Of a DNA stretch of 64,000 nucleotides, positions 27,087-35,484 are shown in pieces (positions within the stretch are counted from its first letter, which is position 1; the number at the start of each line of letters is the position of its first letter). The notes below the pieces were generated by a model that made no database searches, was not told the DNA's origin, and saw only the letters and a program-made list of their open reading frames with translations. Source of the DNA: Mesonia profundi (GTDB lineage Bacteria > Bacteroidota > Bacteroidia > Flavobacteriales > Flavobacteriaceae); contig NZ_JAVHUL010000001.1 in the NCBI RefSeq assembly GCF_031085155.1, positions 144,563 through 208,562 on the forward strand, read 5' to 3'. Made by a program: the position numbers and the translations under genes.

Positions 27087-27291
27087 ACTCAAAAGTTTTA
27101 AGCCTTAAAGGTAATTGAATATTTGTAAAGAAAAAATGCTGCTGAAAAATCTCTGCTCAAGGAGGATACAATTTGCTTCTTTTTCCCCGTTTTGATTTCT
27201 TTTATAGGACTTGAAAAAATACCCAACTTAAAATGTTTAACATTAACATAATTATCACATCAAAGTTTCGTTATCAAAATAGCAATTCAAG

Positions 27292-27299
27292 TATATTTG
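27292..27299 (+). promoter_or_regulatory. -7 box TATATTTG upstream of the TPR/barrel operon
   Basis: Consensus Bacteroidota -7 element 25 bp before the ATG at 27325; a TTTCG about 22 bp further upstream may be a weak -33. Confidence 0.55.
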
Positions 27300-27324
27300 A
27301 CCCTTAAAATAAAATCTTAGCTGC

Positions 27325-30300
27325 ATGTTAAAGAAAATAAGTCTTTGTTTGGCCTTAACGGCAAGTGTCTCGGTCTCGGTATTTAGCCAGCAAACCGCTA
27401 TTTATACCAACGATTTTGCAGATTATAATCGAGCGATGGTGTTGTTTGAAAATAACCAATATCAAGCAGCTCAAACGCTTTTCCAAAAAGTAGAAGAGGA
27501 GGTAAGCGGCCAAGAGCTGAAAGCAGATTGTGCGTATTACATCGCTATTTGTGCAGTGCGTTTAAATCAGTCTAACGCAGATTCGCTCATGGAAGATTTT
27601 GTGAGTGAGCATCCTACGAGTACGAAGCGAAATTCAGCGTACATCAATGTTGCCAATTATTACTTTAATAATGGGGATTATAATAGAGCCCGAATTTGGT
27701 ACGAAAAAGTAGATACGTCGAGTTTATCTAGAGCCGAGCAGCAAGAATTTGATTTTAATAATGGGTACGCTTATTTTAAAGCCGGAAGAAAAGACGAAGC
27801 TAAAACCTATTTTAATCGCGTAAGAGACAGTAAAGAATACGGTTCTCAAGCGAAATATTACTTAGGTTTTATTGCTTATGAAGGCGACGATTACCAAGAA
27901 GCAAACGATATGTTTGAAGAGGTAAAAGGCGATGGGAGATTGGATAAATCGCTTTCTTACTTTCAAAGTGATATGAATTTTAAGCTGGGGAAGTTTGAAA
28001 AAGCCATAACTTTGGGAAAAGCTCAACTGGATCGTTCTAACCGCATGGAGCGTTCTCAATTAAATAAGATTATTGGGGAAAGCTATTTTAACCTAGAGCA
28101 ATATGATCAAGCGATTCCTTACTTAAAGGAATACCAAGGAGATCGCGGAAAATGGAACAACACCGATTATTACCAATTGGGATACGCGTATTACCAACAA
28201 GGGGAATTTCAAAATGCCATCAACGAATTTAATAAAATTATAAACGGTCAGAATCATGTGGCTCAGAATGCTTATTATCATTTGGCCGAGTCTTATGTAG
28301 AATTAGATCAAAAGCAGCAGGCATTAAATGCGTTTAAAAATGCTTCGGAAATGGATTTTGATAAAAAGATTCAGGAAGATGCAGCGTTAAACTATGCCAA
28401 GCTGAGTTACGAAATTGGAAATAACTACAAGAGTATTCCAGAAGTATTGAATGATTTCTTAGAAAAGTACCCCAACAATTCCGCTACGACGGAAATAGAA
28501 AAATTACTCATCGATTCTTACATCACTTCTAAAAACTACAAAAAAGCGATGAGCATTTTAGAAGGTAGCAATAAGTACAACGATAAATTGGTGTACCAAA
28601 AAGTGGCTTATTATAGAGCAACCGAATTGTACAATGAAGGAAATTATTCGGCGGCTTTGGTGCATTTCAATAAATCTCTAAAAGAGCGAAACGATGCTAT
28701 GTTTACGGCAAAAGCTACCTATTGGAAAGCAGAAAGCGATTATAACCTAGAGAATTACCAGTCGGCGTTAATTGGGTACAAAGAATTTATGGGAATGGTG
28801 TCGGCCAAGCAAACCGACGAGTTTAAATCTATAGATTACAATATTGCTTATGCTTATTTTAAGAAGAAAGAATATGCCAATGCGGTGAGTCATTTTAAAG
28901 CTTACGCGGAAAAAGGCGATATCCCATTAACGCAAAAAAATGATGCTTACTTACGTTTGGGAGATAGTTATTTTGTGACTAGCGATTACTGGCCCGCTAT
29001 GGAAGCTTACAACAAATCGATTGGTTTAAAAGGCATCGATTCAGATTATGCGTACTTCCAAAAAGCGATCAGTTATGGTTTTGTAAATAGAAATGAAGAT
29101 AAAATTAAGGATTTAGAAAGTTTTATTTCTAAATATCCTAGCAGCATTTATAAAGACGATGCGTTATATGAGTTGGGAAATACGTATGTGGCCGAAGAAA
29201 ATTCCGCGGCAGCGTTAAAAACTTATGCTAGATTGCAAAATGAAGAGGCTTCGAGTTCGTTTGTTTCTAGGTCTTTACTGAAACAAGGACTTATTTATTA
29301 CAACGGCAATGAAGGCGATAAAGCTTTGACTAAATTTAAAAAAGTAGTAAGTGATTTCCCTAATACCGATGAATCAGTTCAGGCGGTGAAAACGGCGCGA
29401 GTAATTTATGTTGATTTGGGAAGAACCGATGAATATGCGGCTTGGGTGAAAAATTTGGATTTTGTAGAGGTAGCCGATTCTGATATAGATAATGCGACCT
29501 ACGAAGCCGCCGAGCAGCAATTTATAGAAAACAATACGGGGCCTGCGATCAAAGGTTTCGAGAAGTACTTACAGCAATTCCCTAAAGGTTTGCATGCTAA
29601 TTCGGCGCACTTTTATCTAGCACAATTGCAATATAAAACCGATAAGAAAGCAGAAGCGGCTCCTCATTATGAATATGTGACCCAGCAGTCAAGAAGTGAA
29701 TTTACAGAGCAAGCTTTGGCGCGTTTATCGCAGATTTATTTAGAACAGAAGAATGATCAAAAAGCGATTCCGGTGCTCAAGAGGTTAGAAACGGAAGCAG
29801 ATTTTCCTCAAAACATCATTTTTGCACAATCTAATTTGATGAAATCGTATTACCAACAAGAAGACTATGCGCAAACCATTGTGTATGCCGAGCGTGTATT
29901 ACAAAATGGCAAGATTGAGAACAATGTAAAAAGTGACGCGCAAGTGTTCATTGCTAGATCGGCGATTAAAACGGGTGATGAAAACCGAGCAAAAACAGCT
30001 TACCAAGAAGTTCAAAAAATCGCCAAGGGAGAATTAGCTGCAGAGGCTCAATATTATGAGGCTTATTTTTTAAACAAAGAAGGGAAGTTTAAAGCTTCAA
30101 ACAAATCTATTCAAATCATCGCTAAAGAATATTCAGGCTATAAAAAATATTCTTATCAAGGTTTATTATTGATGTCTAAAAACTTTTATGATGCAGAGCC
30201 ACCTTACAAAGATCCCTATCAAGCAACAGTAGTTTTAGAAAACATTATTAATAGTGTGAAAGGTTACCCAGAAGTGGTAAAAGAAGCTGAAGCGGAATTG

Positions 30301-30360
30301 ATTCGTATTAAAACCGAAGAAGCGAAGACCAATTCTTCTGTAGAAACTCAACAAAACTAA
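27325..30360 (+). CDS. Large exported tetratricopeptide-repeat protein
   Basis: 1011 residues with a signal peptide (MLKKISLCLALTASVSVSVFSQ). Nearly all the rest consists of TPR units, for example 'YNRAMVLFENNQYQAAQTLFQK', 'YQLGYAYYQQGEFQNAINEFNK' (both shown in part: FENNQYQAAQTLF, YYQQGEFQNAINEF), 'YNLENYQSALIGYKEF' and 'SNLMKSYYQQEDYAQTI'. About twenty repeats can be counted by eye, forming a superhelical scaffold in the periplasm, comparable to CpoB or BamD but far longer. It is followed after 27 bp by an outer-membrane barrel gene, so it probably assists or regulates that barrel. The exact function is not known to me. Confidence 0.88.
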   Translation: MLKKISLCLALTASVSVSVFSQQTAIYTNDFADYNRAMVLFENNQYQAAQTLFQKVEEEVSGQELKADCAYYIAICAVRLNQSNADSLMEDFVSEHPTSTKRNSAYINVANYYFNNGDYNRARIWYEKVDTSSLSRAEQQEFDFNNGYAYFKAGRKDEAKTYFNRVRDSKEYGSQAKYYLGFIAYEGDDYQEANDMFEEVKGDGRLDKSLSYFQSDMNFKLGKFEKAITLGKAQLDRSNRMERSQLNKIIGESYFNLEQYDQAIPYLKEYQGDRGKWNNTDYYQLGYAYYQQGEFQNAINEFNKIINGQNHVAQNAYYHLAESYVELDQKQQALNAFKNASEMDFDKKIQEDAALNYAKLSYEIGNNYKSIPEVLNDFLEKYPNNSATTEIEKLLIDSYITSKNYKKAMSILEGSNKYNDKLVYQKVAYYRATELYNEGNYSAALVHFNKSLKERNDAMFTAKATYWKAESDYNLENYQSALIGYKEFMGMVSAKQTDEFKSIDYNIAYAYFKKKEYANAVSHFKAYAEKGDIPLTQKNDAYLRLGDSYFVTSDYWPAMEAYNKSIGLKGIDSDYAYFQKAISYGFVNRNEDKIKDLESFISKYPSSIYKDDALYELGNTYVAEENSAAALKTYARLQNEEASSSFVSRSLLKQGLIYYNGNEGDKALTKFKKVVSDFPNTDESVQAVKTARVIYVDLGRTDEYAAWVKNLDFVEVADSDIDNATYEAAEQQFIENNTGPAIKGFEKYLQQFPKGLHANSAHFYLAQLQYKTDKKAEAAPHYEYVTQQSRSEFTEQALARLSQIYLEQKNDQKAIPVLKRLETEADFPQNIIFAQSNLMKSYYQQEDYAQTIVYAERVLQNGKIENNVKSDAQVFIARSAIKTGDENRAKTAYQEVQKIAKGELAAEAQYYEAYFLNKEGKFKASNKSIQIIAKEYSGYKKYSYQGLLLMSKNFYDAEPPYKDPYQATVVLENIINSVKGYPEVVKEAEAELIRIKTEEAKTNSSVETQQN

Positions 30361-30387
30361 TTTTAAACACAAACTAATCTTTCTTAT

Positions 30388-32133
30388 ATGCAACGCATTT
30401 CATTAAGTAAAGTATTTATATACAGTATCGCATTTTTAGTAACGGGAGCCGTTTTTGCTCAGGAAGATGAGGAAGGAGACATCGACACCGAGAGACTCAT
30501 TATCGTAAAACCTTATTCGCCCACGGTAAGTGATGCGTTTAAAGTGAAGCAAATGCCGGTGATTAACGATTCTACAGAGCGTAGAAAGAAAGCGGTGGTG
30601 TACGATATTTTTTCGTTTCCCGTAGCTTCCACTTTTACGCCAGCCAAAGGAAAGGCCGAAGGGGTGACTAGAAAAGCTATGCCTAGATTGTATGATAACT
30701 ATGCGTCTTTAGGCTTTGGAAATTACTCTAATGTGGCAGCAGAATTTTACAGCACCATAAATTTAGATCGCGGGAAAGAAGTCTCTATTGGTTTGGTTCA
30801 CAATTCTTCGCAAGGCGGAATAGATGAAGCTAGACTAGATGATAAGTATTATGACACGGGCGTAGAAATAGGCTACAAGACACAAGGACGTGACCTTACT
30901 TGGGGTGTAGATGCAGGCTTTCAGCATCAATTGTACAATTGGTACGGAATCCCCGATTATTTTCAGCCTGACGAAACAGAGTTGGCGCAGATGGATCCTC
31001 AGCATTCTTATTATGCGGCTACGGTTGGAGCACACCTCGATATGGAGGAAGGAGTTTTTGACGGAGCTAAATTAAAGTACAGAAGATTTGGTGATAACTT
31101 TGGAAGCGGAGAAAATCATGTCAAGTGGATTTCAGACTTGGAGTTTCCAGTGGTAGACCAAGTCATAGGAACGGAAGTTTCTTTTGATTTCGTAAACGGA
31201 AACTTTGATAAAGGCTATGAAAATCTTCCAGTGACTAATCAGTATGGGTTCTTTAATATGGGAATAGCGCCGAGCATTCAGATTGGGAATGAAGATTTAT
31301 CAGTCAACTTAGGAGCTCAATTGGTGTATTCTATGGATATTGAAAATGAAGACAACAACTTGTTTTTATATCCAAGAGTAAGCGGTAGCTATCGGGTGTC
31401 GGGTGATTATTTTATCGCTTACGCTGGTGCGGAAGGAGAATTGAAACAAAACACCTATTATGAGTTTGCGCAACAAAATCCGTTTGTTTCGCCTACCTTA
31501 AGTGTAGCGCCAACAGATAAGCAATATGATATCTACCTTGGCGGAAAAGGAAAATTTTCTGATCATGCGAGTTATAATATCCGCGGAAGCTATACTTCTG
31601 AAGCAAACAAGCCTATGTTTCTTCACAATCCATACGTTGAAGCAAGTGCTCCTAAAGAAGGCTATGAAAATTTCAACTCTTTTGGTGTGGTTTACGATGA
31701 TGTAACGACACTTTCTTTCTTTGGAGAATTGCAATTTTCTTTAAATAAAGACGTGAGTTTGAGAATTAACGGAACGTATAATAATTACAGCGCCGATGAA
31801 CAAGAGGAGGTATGGAATTTACCAGAACTCGAAGGTTCTTTGGCCTTAGATTATCAAATTACCGAGAAGTGGTTTGCAGGAGCAAGCGTTTTTGCGGTGG
31901 GAGAACGCGATGTATTTCTAGATTTTCAGGGGCTATCAAACACTTACCAAACCAAAGGGAAGATGGATGCTTATATAGATGCCAATCTTCGTGTGGGATA
32001 TAAAATCAACGATCGCTTATCGCTATTTCTTCGCGGAAATAATTTACTGACAGAAAATTACAGACCTTGGTTGGGATATCCTACGCAAGGCATACAAGTG
32101 ATGGGAGGAGTAAGCTACCAATTTGATTGGTAA
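30388..32133 (+). CDS. Outer-membrane beta-barrel protein (TonB-dependent-receptor-like)
   Basis: 581 residues. A signal peptide ends at 'GAVFAQ'; a short N-terminal segment 'RLIIVKPYSPTVSDAFKVKQMPVIND' (shown: LIIVKPYSPTVSDAF) precedes the barrel. From about residue 105 alternating strands run to the end ('YASLGFGNYSNVAAEFYSTI', 'SYNIRGSYTSEANKPMF'), closing with 'GVSYQFDW', where the aromatic terminal residue is the usual barrel signal for BAM. There is no plug domain of normal size, so it is shorter than real TonB receptors. It forms an operon with the TPR protein upstream; the pair recurs in flavobacteria as I remember it. The transported or bound molecule is unknown. Confidence 0.8.
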   Translation: MQRISLSKVFIYSIAFLVTGAVFAQEDEEGDIDTERLIIVKPYSPTVSDAFKVKQMPVINDSTERRKKAVVYDIFSFPVASTFTPAKGKAEGVTRKAMPRLYDNYASLGFGNYSNVAAEFYSTINLDRGKEVSIGLVHNSSQGGIDEARLDDKYYDTGVEIGYKTQGRDLTWGVDAGFQHQLYNWYGIPDYFQPDETELAQMDPQHSYYAATVGAHLDMEEGVFDGAKLKYRRFGDNFGSGENHVKWISDLEFPVVDQVIGTEVSFDFVNGNFDKGYENLPVTNQYGFFNMGIAPSIQIGNEDLSVNLGAQLVYSMDIENEDNNLFLYPRVSGSYRVSGDYFIAYAGAEGELKQNTYYEFAQQNPFVSPTLSVAPTDKQYDIYLGGKGKFSDHASYNIRGSYTSEANKPMFLHNPYVEASAPKEGYENFNSFGVVYDDVTTLSFFGELQFSLNKDVSLRINGTYNNYSADEQEEVWNLPELEGSLALDYQITEKWFAGASVFAVGERDVFLDFQGLSNTYQTKGKMDAYIDANLRVGYKINDRLSLFLRGNNLLTENYRPWLGYPTQGIQVMGGVSYQFDW

Positions 32134-32136
32134 CTA

Positions 32137-32204
32137 ATTCCGGTCTTGATCCGGAATCTCACGTTCGTGCTTCCTGTAATCCCTGGCTTGCTCCGGGATC
32201 TCAT
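32137..32204. repeat. Two adjacent REP-like hairpins
   Basis: ATTCCGG-TCTTGAT-CCGGAAT (32137-32157) and ATCCCTGG-CTTGCT-CCGGGAT (32179-32200) are related short inverted repeats, each followed by CTCA, lying just past the barrel gene's stop codon. They may act as transcript 3' protection or are remnants of a repeat family different from the one at 4.4 kb. Confidence 0.65.
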
Positions 32205-32300
32205 GCTCTAATGTCTAAATAAAAGATTCATTTTTTCTTTTTAAAAGAATACCTCAACCAACAATTGGTTAAAAAGTAGTTAAATAGAGTTTATTGACCT

Positions 32301-32338
32301 AAAAAGCCTTTGTTTCTGACAAAGGCTTTTTATTTTTG
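32301..32338 (+). terminator. Terminator overlapping the next gene's -7 box
   Basis: AAAAAGCCTTTGT, loop TTCTG, ACAAAGGCTTTTT, so the upstream operon ends here. The T-run continues into TATTTTTG (32331-32338), a good -7 box for the gene starting at 32353. Confidence 0.82.
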
Positions 32339-32352
32339 TAAAAACCTATCTC

Positions 32353-33972
32353 ATGAAAAAGTTATTAGTTCTAATCTTAGTGTTCGCCTTACAGTCTTGT
32401 GATAAAAAACAGCAGGCCGATTTAATTGTGATGAATGCAAAAGTTTATACGGTAAATGAAAATTTTGCGGTGGCTAAAGGTTTTGCAGTTAGAGACGGAA
32501 AAATCTTAGAGGTAGCCGATGCTGAAGCTTTACAACTAAAATATAAAGCAGATGAGGTTTATGATGCCAAAGGGAGAACCGTTTACCCTGGGTTTATAGA
32601 TGCCCATGCTCATTTTTATGGTTTAGGACTGCAATTGCAAAAAGTAGACTTAACTGGTACCCAAAGTTTTGATGAGGTAATAGAGCGAATTGTGAAGTTT
32701 CAAGAGAAAAACAAAGTCGATTTTATTACCGGAAGAGGATGGGATCAAAACGATTGGGAAGATCAAAATTTTCCTAACAAGAAAAGATTAGATGAATTAT
32801 TCCCCAACACGCCTGTGGCGGTTACCCGAATTGATGGTCACGCCTTATTAGCCAATCAAAAAGCCTTAGATCTTGCAGGAATTACTCCAGAGACCAAAGT
32901 AGAAGGAGGAGAAATAGAATTGAAAAATGGGAAACTTACTGGAATTTTAATCGACAACCCCATGAGTTTGGTGCGTAATGTAATTCCCGAATCCACAAAA
33001 GAGGAAGCCATCAACGGACTATTGGAAGCTCAAAAAATAGCCATTAGTTTAGGACTCACCACGATTGATGATGCAGGCTTGAGGAAAGATGCCATTATGC
33101 TTATAGACAGCTTGCAAAAAACCGGAGATTTAAAGATGCGTATGTATGCGATGGTAGAAAATCATCCAGAAGATGTGGATTATTTCTTAAATGAAGGAAT
33201 TATAAAAACCGAGAGATTAAACGTTCGCTCGGTAAAAGTTTATGCAGATGGTGCTTTGGGATCACGTGGTGCAGCTCTTAAAAAACCATATTCCGATAAG
33301 AAAAATCATTTTGGAGCGATGTTAATTGGCCTAGATGAGTTTAAGGCTTTGGCAGGAAAATTAAGCAAGACCAACTTCCAAATGAATACACATGCCATTG
33401 GAGATTCTGCCAATGTCGTGGTTTTAAAAACCTATGATTCTGTTTTGAAAAATGAAAAAGATAGACGTTGGCGTGTAGAACATGCACAGATTGTTGGAGA
33501 AAAAGATTTTAAATACTTTGGCGGAAATATTATTCCATCGGTGCAACCTACCCATGCGACGAGTGATATGTATTGGGCGAAAGACCGATTGGGGAAAAAG
33601 CGTTTAAAAAATGCTTACGCTTATAAAAAACTCTTAAAGCAAACTAGAAAAATTGCGTTAGGAACCGATTTCCCTATTGAAAAAGTGAGTCCGTTTTTGA
33701 CTTTTTATGCAGCGGTGGCGAGACAAGACGTTCATCAGTTTCCTAAAGGAGGATTTCAAAAAGAAAATGCGCTTTCCAGAGAAGAAACTCTTCGCGGAAT
33801 GACGATTTGGGCGGCTTACTCCAACTTTGAAGAAAATGAAAAAGGAAGCATCGAAAAAGGAAAGTTAGCCGATTTTATTGTCTTAGATCAAGATTTGATG
33901 AACGTGGAAGAAAAACTCATTCCCAAAACGAAAGTCATAGCGACTTTTGTAGGCGGAGAAAAAGTAAACTAA
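32353..33972 (+). CDS. Exported amidohydrolase (YtcJ-like) lipoprotein
   Basis: 539 residues. A lipoprotein signal ends at 'LQSC' (residue 16), so the enzyme is anchored outside the inner membrane, unusual for a YtcJ-type amidohydrolase, which is often cytoplasmic. Motifs of the metal-dependent hydrolase barrel: 'YPGFIDAHAHFYGLG' (HxH), 'GRGWDQNDW', a conserved 'DADGALGSRG'-like piece here 'YADGALGSRGAAL', 'NTHAIGDSANVVVL' (His), 'RRWRVEHAQIV' and 'ALGTDFPIE' (metal Asp). The family cleaves amide or similar bonds in small molecules; the substrate is not known. Promoter TATTTTTG directly follows the preceding terminator. Confidence 0.9.
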   Translation: MKKLLVLILVFALQSCDKKQQADLIVMNAKVYTVNENFAVAKGFAVRDGKILEVADAEALQLKYKADEVYDAKGRTVYPGFIDAHAHFYGLGLQLQKVDLTGTQSFDEVIERIVKFQEKNKVDFITGRGWDQNDWEDQNFPNKKRLDELFPNTPVAVTRIDGHALLANQKALDLAGITPETKVEGGEIELKNGKLTGILIDNPMSLVRNVIPESTKEEAINGLLEAQKIAISLGLTTIDDAGLRKDAIMLIDSLQKTGDLKMRMYAMVENHPEDVDYFLNEGIIKTERLNVRSVKVYADGALGSRGAALKKPYSDKKNHFGAMLIGLDEFKALAGKLSKTNFQMNTHAIGDSANVVVLKTYDSVLKNEKDRRWRVEHAQIVGEKDFKYFGGNIIPSVQPTHATSDMYWAKDRLGKKRLKNAYAYKKLLKQTRKIALGTDFPIEKVSPFLTFYAAVARQDVHQFPKGGFQKENALSREETLRGMTIWAAYSNFEENEKGSIEKGKLADFIVLDQDLMNVEEKLIPKTKVIATFVGGEKVN

Positions 33973-34068
33973 AAATAGATTTGTTAATGAAAATCGGTGT
34001 TCTCGATACAAAATTTTTTCAAAATTTTACTCGAACTGACACGATTTTCTTATATCGGATTTAGGTTA

Positions 34069-34776
34069 TTAGTTGAGTTGTAGTTGGGCGAGATAATCGT
34101 AATGTTCTCCTTCTTCAACTAATTTACAAGAGAAACCATTGCTTTCTGCGGCCAATTGAAGCGAGTTAAAATCGATATACAACCAATCAAAGGGAGCAGA
34201 AATCTCCTCTTTATACTGAATTTGGTATCTAAGTTCTCCGTAATACTGCGTAGGATCTACCCAAATAGAACCGTCTTCTTCCTTGTCGAATAAATAATGC
34301 AAGTCTGAAGAATCTAGTAAAACTTTTCCATTGGGATTAAGAATGCTTTTGAGGTGTTCAAAAAAAGCGGTAAGCTTTCTTAGTTTTCCTACGATTCCAA
34401 TCCCATTCATCAACATAAGGATGGTATCAAATTTTTCTTGTTCGTCAAAGAAATCTTGTACTACCGCATTTTTAATTCCGCGTAAGCGAGCTACTTTTAT
34501 GGCTCCTTGAGAAATGTCTATGGCTTTTATTTCAATTCCTTTTTCCTGTAAAACCAGCGCATGACTTCCTGCACAACAGCCTACATCTAAAGTTTTTCCT
34601 TTGGCGAGTTGCAATGCTTTTTGCTCTAATTTGGGCATTTCTTTAAAGTCTCGAAACAGGTAATCGGTGGGGATTTCATCATCATCAAAATCTGTAGCAA
34701 TCACCTTGATGTTTTCTGCATTTTGTTTTTCAAAGTGATCAATTACGGCTTGGCCAAAAATATCGGGTACAATCAA
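34069..34776 (-). CDS. Class I SAM-dependent methyltransferase
   Basis: 235 residues. The SAM loop is 'LDVGCCAGSHALVLQEKG', followed by the acidic ribose ligand in 'IKAIDISQGAIKVAR', 'NAVVQDFFDEQEKFDTILMLMNGIG' (shown: DFFDEQEKFDTI, LMLMNGIGIVG) and 'SILNPNGKVLLDSSDL'. The unusual 'MLMNGIG' after strand 4, instead of an NPPY-type motif, fits small-molecule or protein rather than DNA methylation, but the substrate is open. It is monocistronic and faces a REP-like element at 34832 across its promoter. Confidence 0.83.
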   Translation of the reverse strand: MIVPDIFGQAVIDHFEKQNAENIKVIATDFDDDEIPTDYLFRDFKEMPKLEQKALQLAKGKTLDVGCCAGSHALVLQEKGIEIKAIDISQGAIKVARLRGIKNAVVQDFFDEQEKFDTILMLMNGIGIVGKLRKLTAFFEHLKSILNPNGKVLLDSSDLHYLFDKEEDGSIWVDPTQYYGELRYQIQYKEEISAPFDWLYIDFNSLQLAAESNGFSCKLVEEGEHYDYLAQLQLN

Positions 34777-34831
34777 ATTAAGGATTTTAGATTATGGCTG
34801 TAGTCTAAAAAGCTATTACAGTTGTAATAAG

Positions 34832-34936
34832 TTGTCATTCCGACGTAGGAGGAATCTTTTCTTTTCGAGTAAAGATTCTTCACTCCGCAAGCGGAGCTTG
34901 TCTTGAGCTTTTCGACGAAAGGTTCTGAATGACAAA
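34832..34936. repeat. 105-bp REP-doublet-like intergenic element
   Basis: Ends in inverted repeats: TTGTCATTC (34832-34840) and GAATGACAA (34928-34936). Inside are CTCCGC-AAG-GCGGAG-type pairing and two copies of AAAGATTC/GGAATCTTT in inverse order. It resembles the 4.4-kb element in size and end structure but not in sequence. Confidence 0.65.
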
Positions 34937-34980
34937 CCAAGATATTATCAACGCACTGCTAAACTAGAGCCTAGATTATT

Positions 34981-34988
34981 TATATTTG
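34981..34988 (+). promoter_or_regulatory. -7 box TATATTTG of the Cys-cluster protein gene
   Basis: Consensus -7 box ending 4 bp before the ATG at 34993, so the transcript probably has almost no 5' leader. Confidence 0.5.
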
Positions 34989-34992
34989 CGCT

Positions 34993-35484
34993 ATGGATGA
35001 GGTTTTAAAAAACTTGCCAAAGCAAGCCAAAGATAAACATAAGGAGAACAAAAAGTTTTTTTCTAAGCTTAAAAAAAAGCCACCAAAGCATTTGGACGTG
35101 TTGATGCAAGAATTGCACGACAACGAATTTGAGCGCACAGACTGCCTTACTTGCGCTAATTGCTGCAAAACCACAGGTCCTTTATTTACCGATAAAGATG
35201 TAAAGCGGATTTCTAAATTCTTAAAAATGAAACCTCAAGCTTTCGTCGAAACCTATTTACGAGTAGATGAAGAACAAGATTATGTATTGCAACAGGTACC
35301 GTGTACGTTTTTAGGAGAGGATAATAAATGCTCTATTTATGAGGTAAGACCTAAAGCTTGCGCAGAATTTCCTCACACCGATCGCAGAAAATTTCAGCAA
35401 ATAGGAAATTTAACCCTAAAAAATGTAGCGATTTGTCCCGCAGCTTTCAATATTGTTGAAGAAATGAAAAAGCGATTGCCTTAA
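34993..35484 (+). CDS. YkgJ-family cysteine-cluster protein
   Basis: 163 residues. The family domain holds Cys in 'DCLTCANCCKTTG', then 'CTFLGEDNKCSIYEVRPKACAEFPH' (shown: CTFLGEDNKCSIY, RPKACAEFPH) and 'AICPAAF', a set of about eight Cys that binds zinc or an iron-sulfur cluster. A Lys-rich N-terminal stretch comes first ('QAKDKHKENKKFFSKLKKKPPKHL', partly: KHKENKKFFSKLKKK). Cytoplasmic, function unknown; some relatives are linked to flagellar or methyl-group chemistry. Its stop codon overlaps that of the convergent muramidase gene (TTAA). Confidence 0.87.
   Translation: MDEVLKNLPKQAKDKHKENKKFFSKLKKKPPKHLDVLMQELHDNEFERTDCLTCANCCKTTGPLFTDKDVKRISKFLKMKPQAFVETYLRVDEEQDYVLQQVPCTFLGEDNKCSIYEVRPKACAEFPHTDRRKFQQIGNLTLKNVAICPAAFNIVEEMKKRLP

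Noticed and set aside
26403-27092. Lipoprotein-release LolD instead of FtsE
   Set aside because: The [12 protein letters not shown] segment and length fit FtsE better, although a LolC/E-like permease exists 10 kb away.
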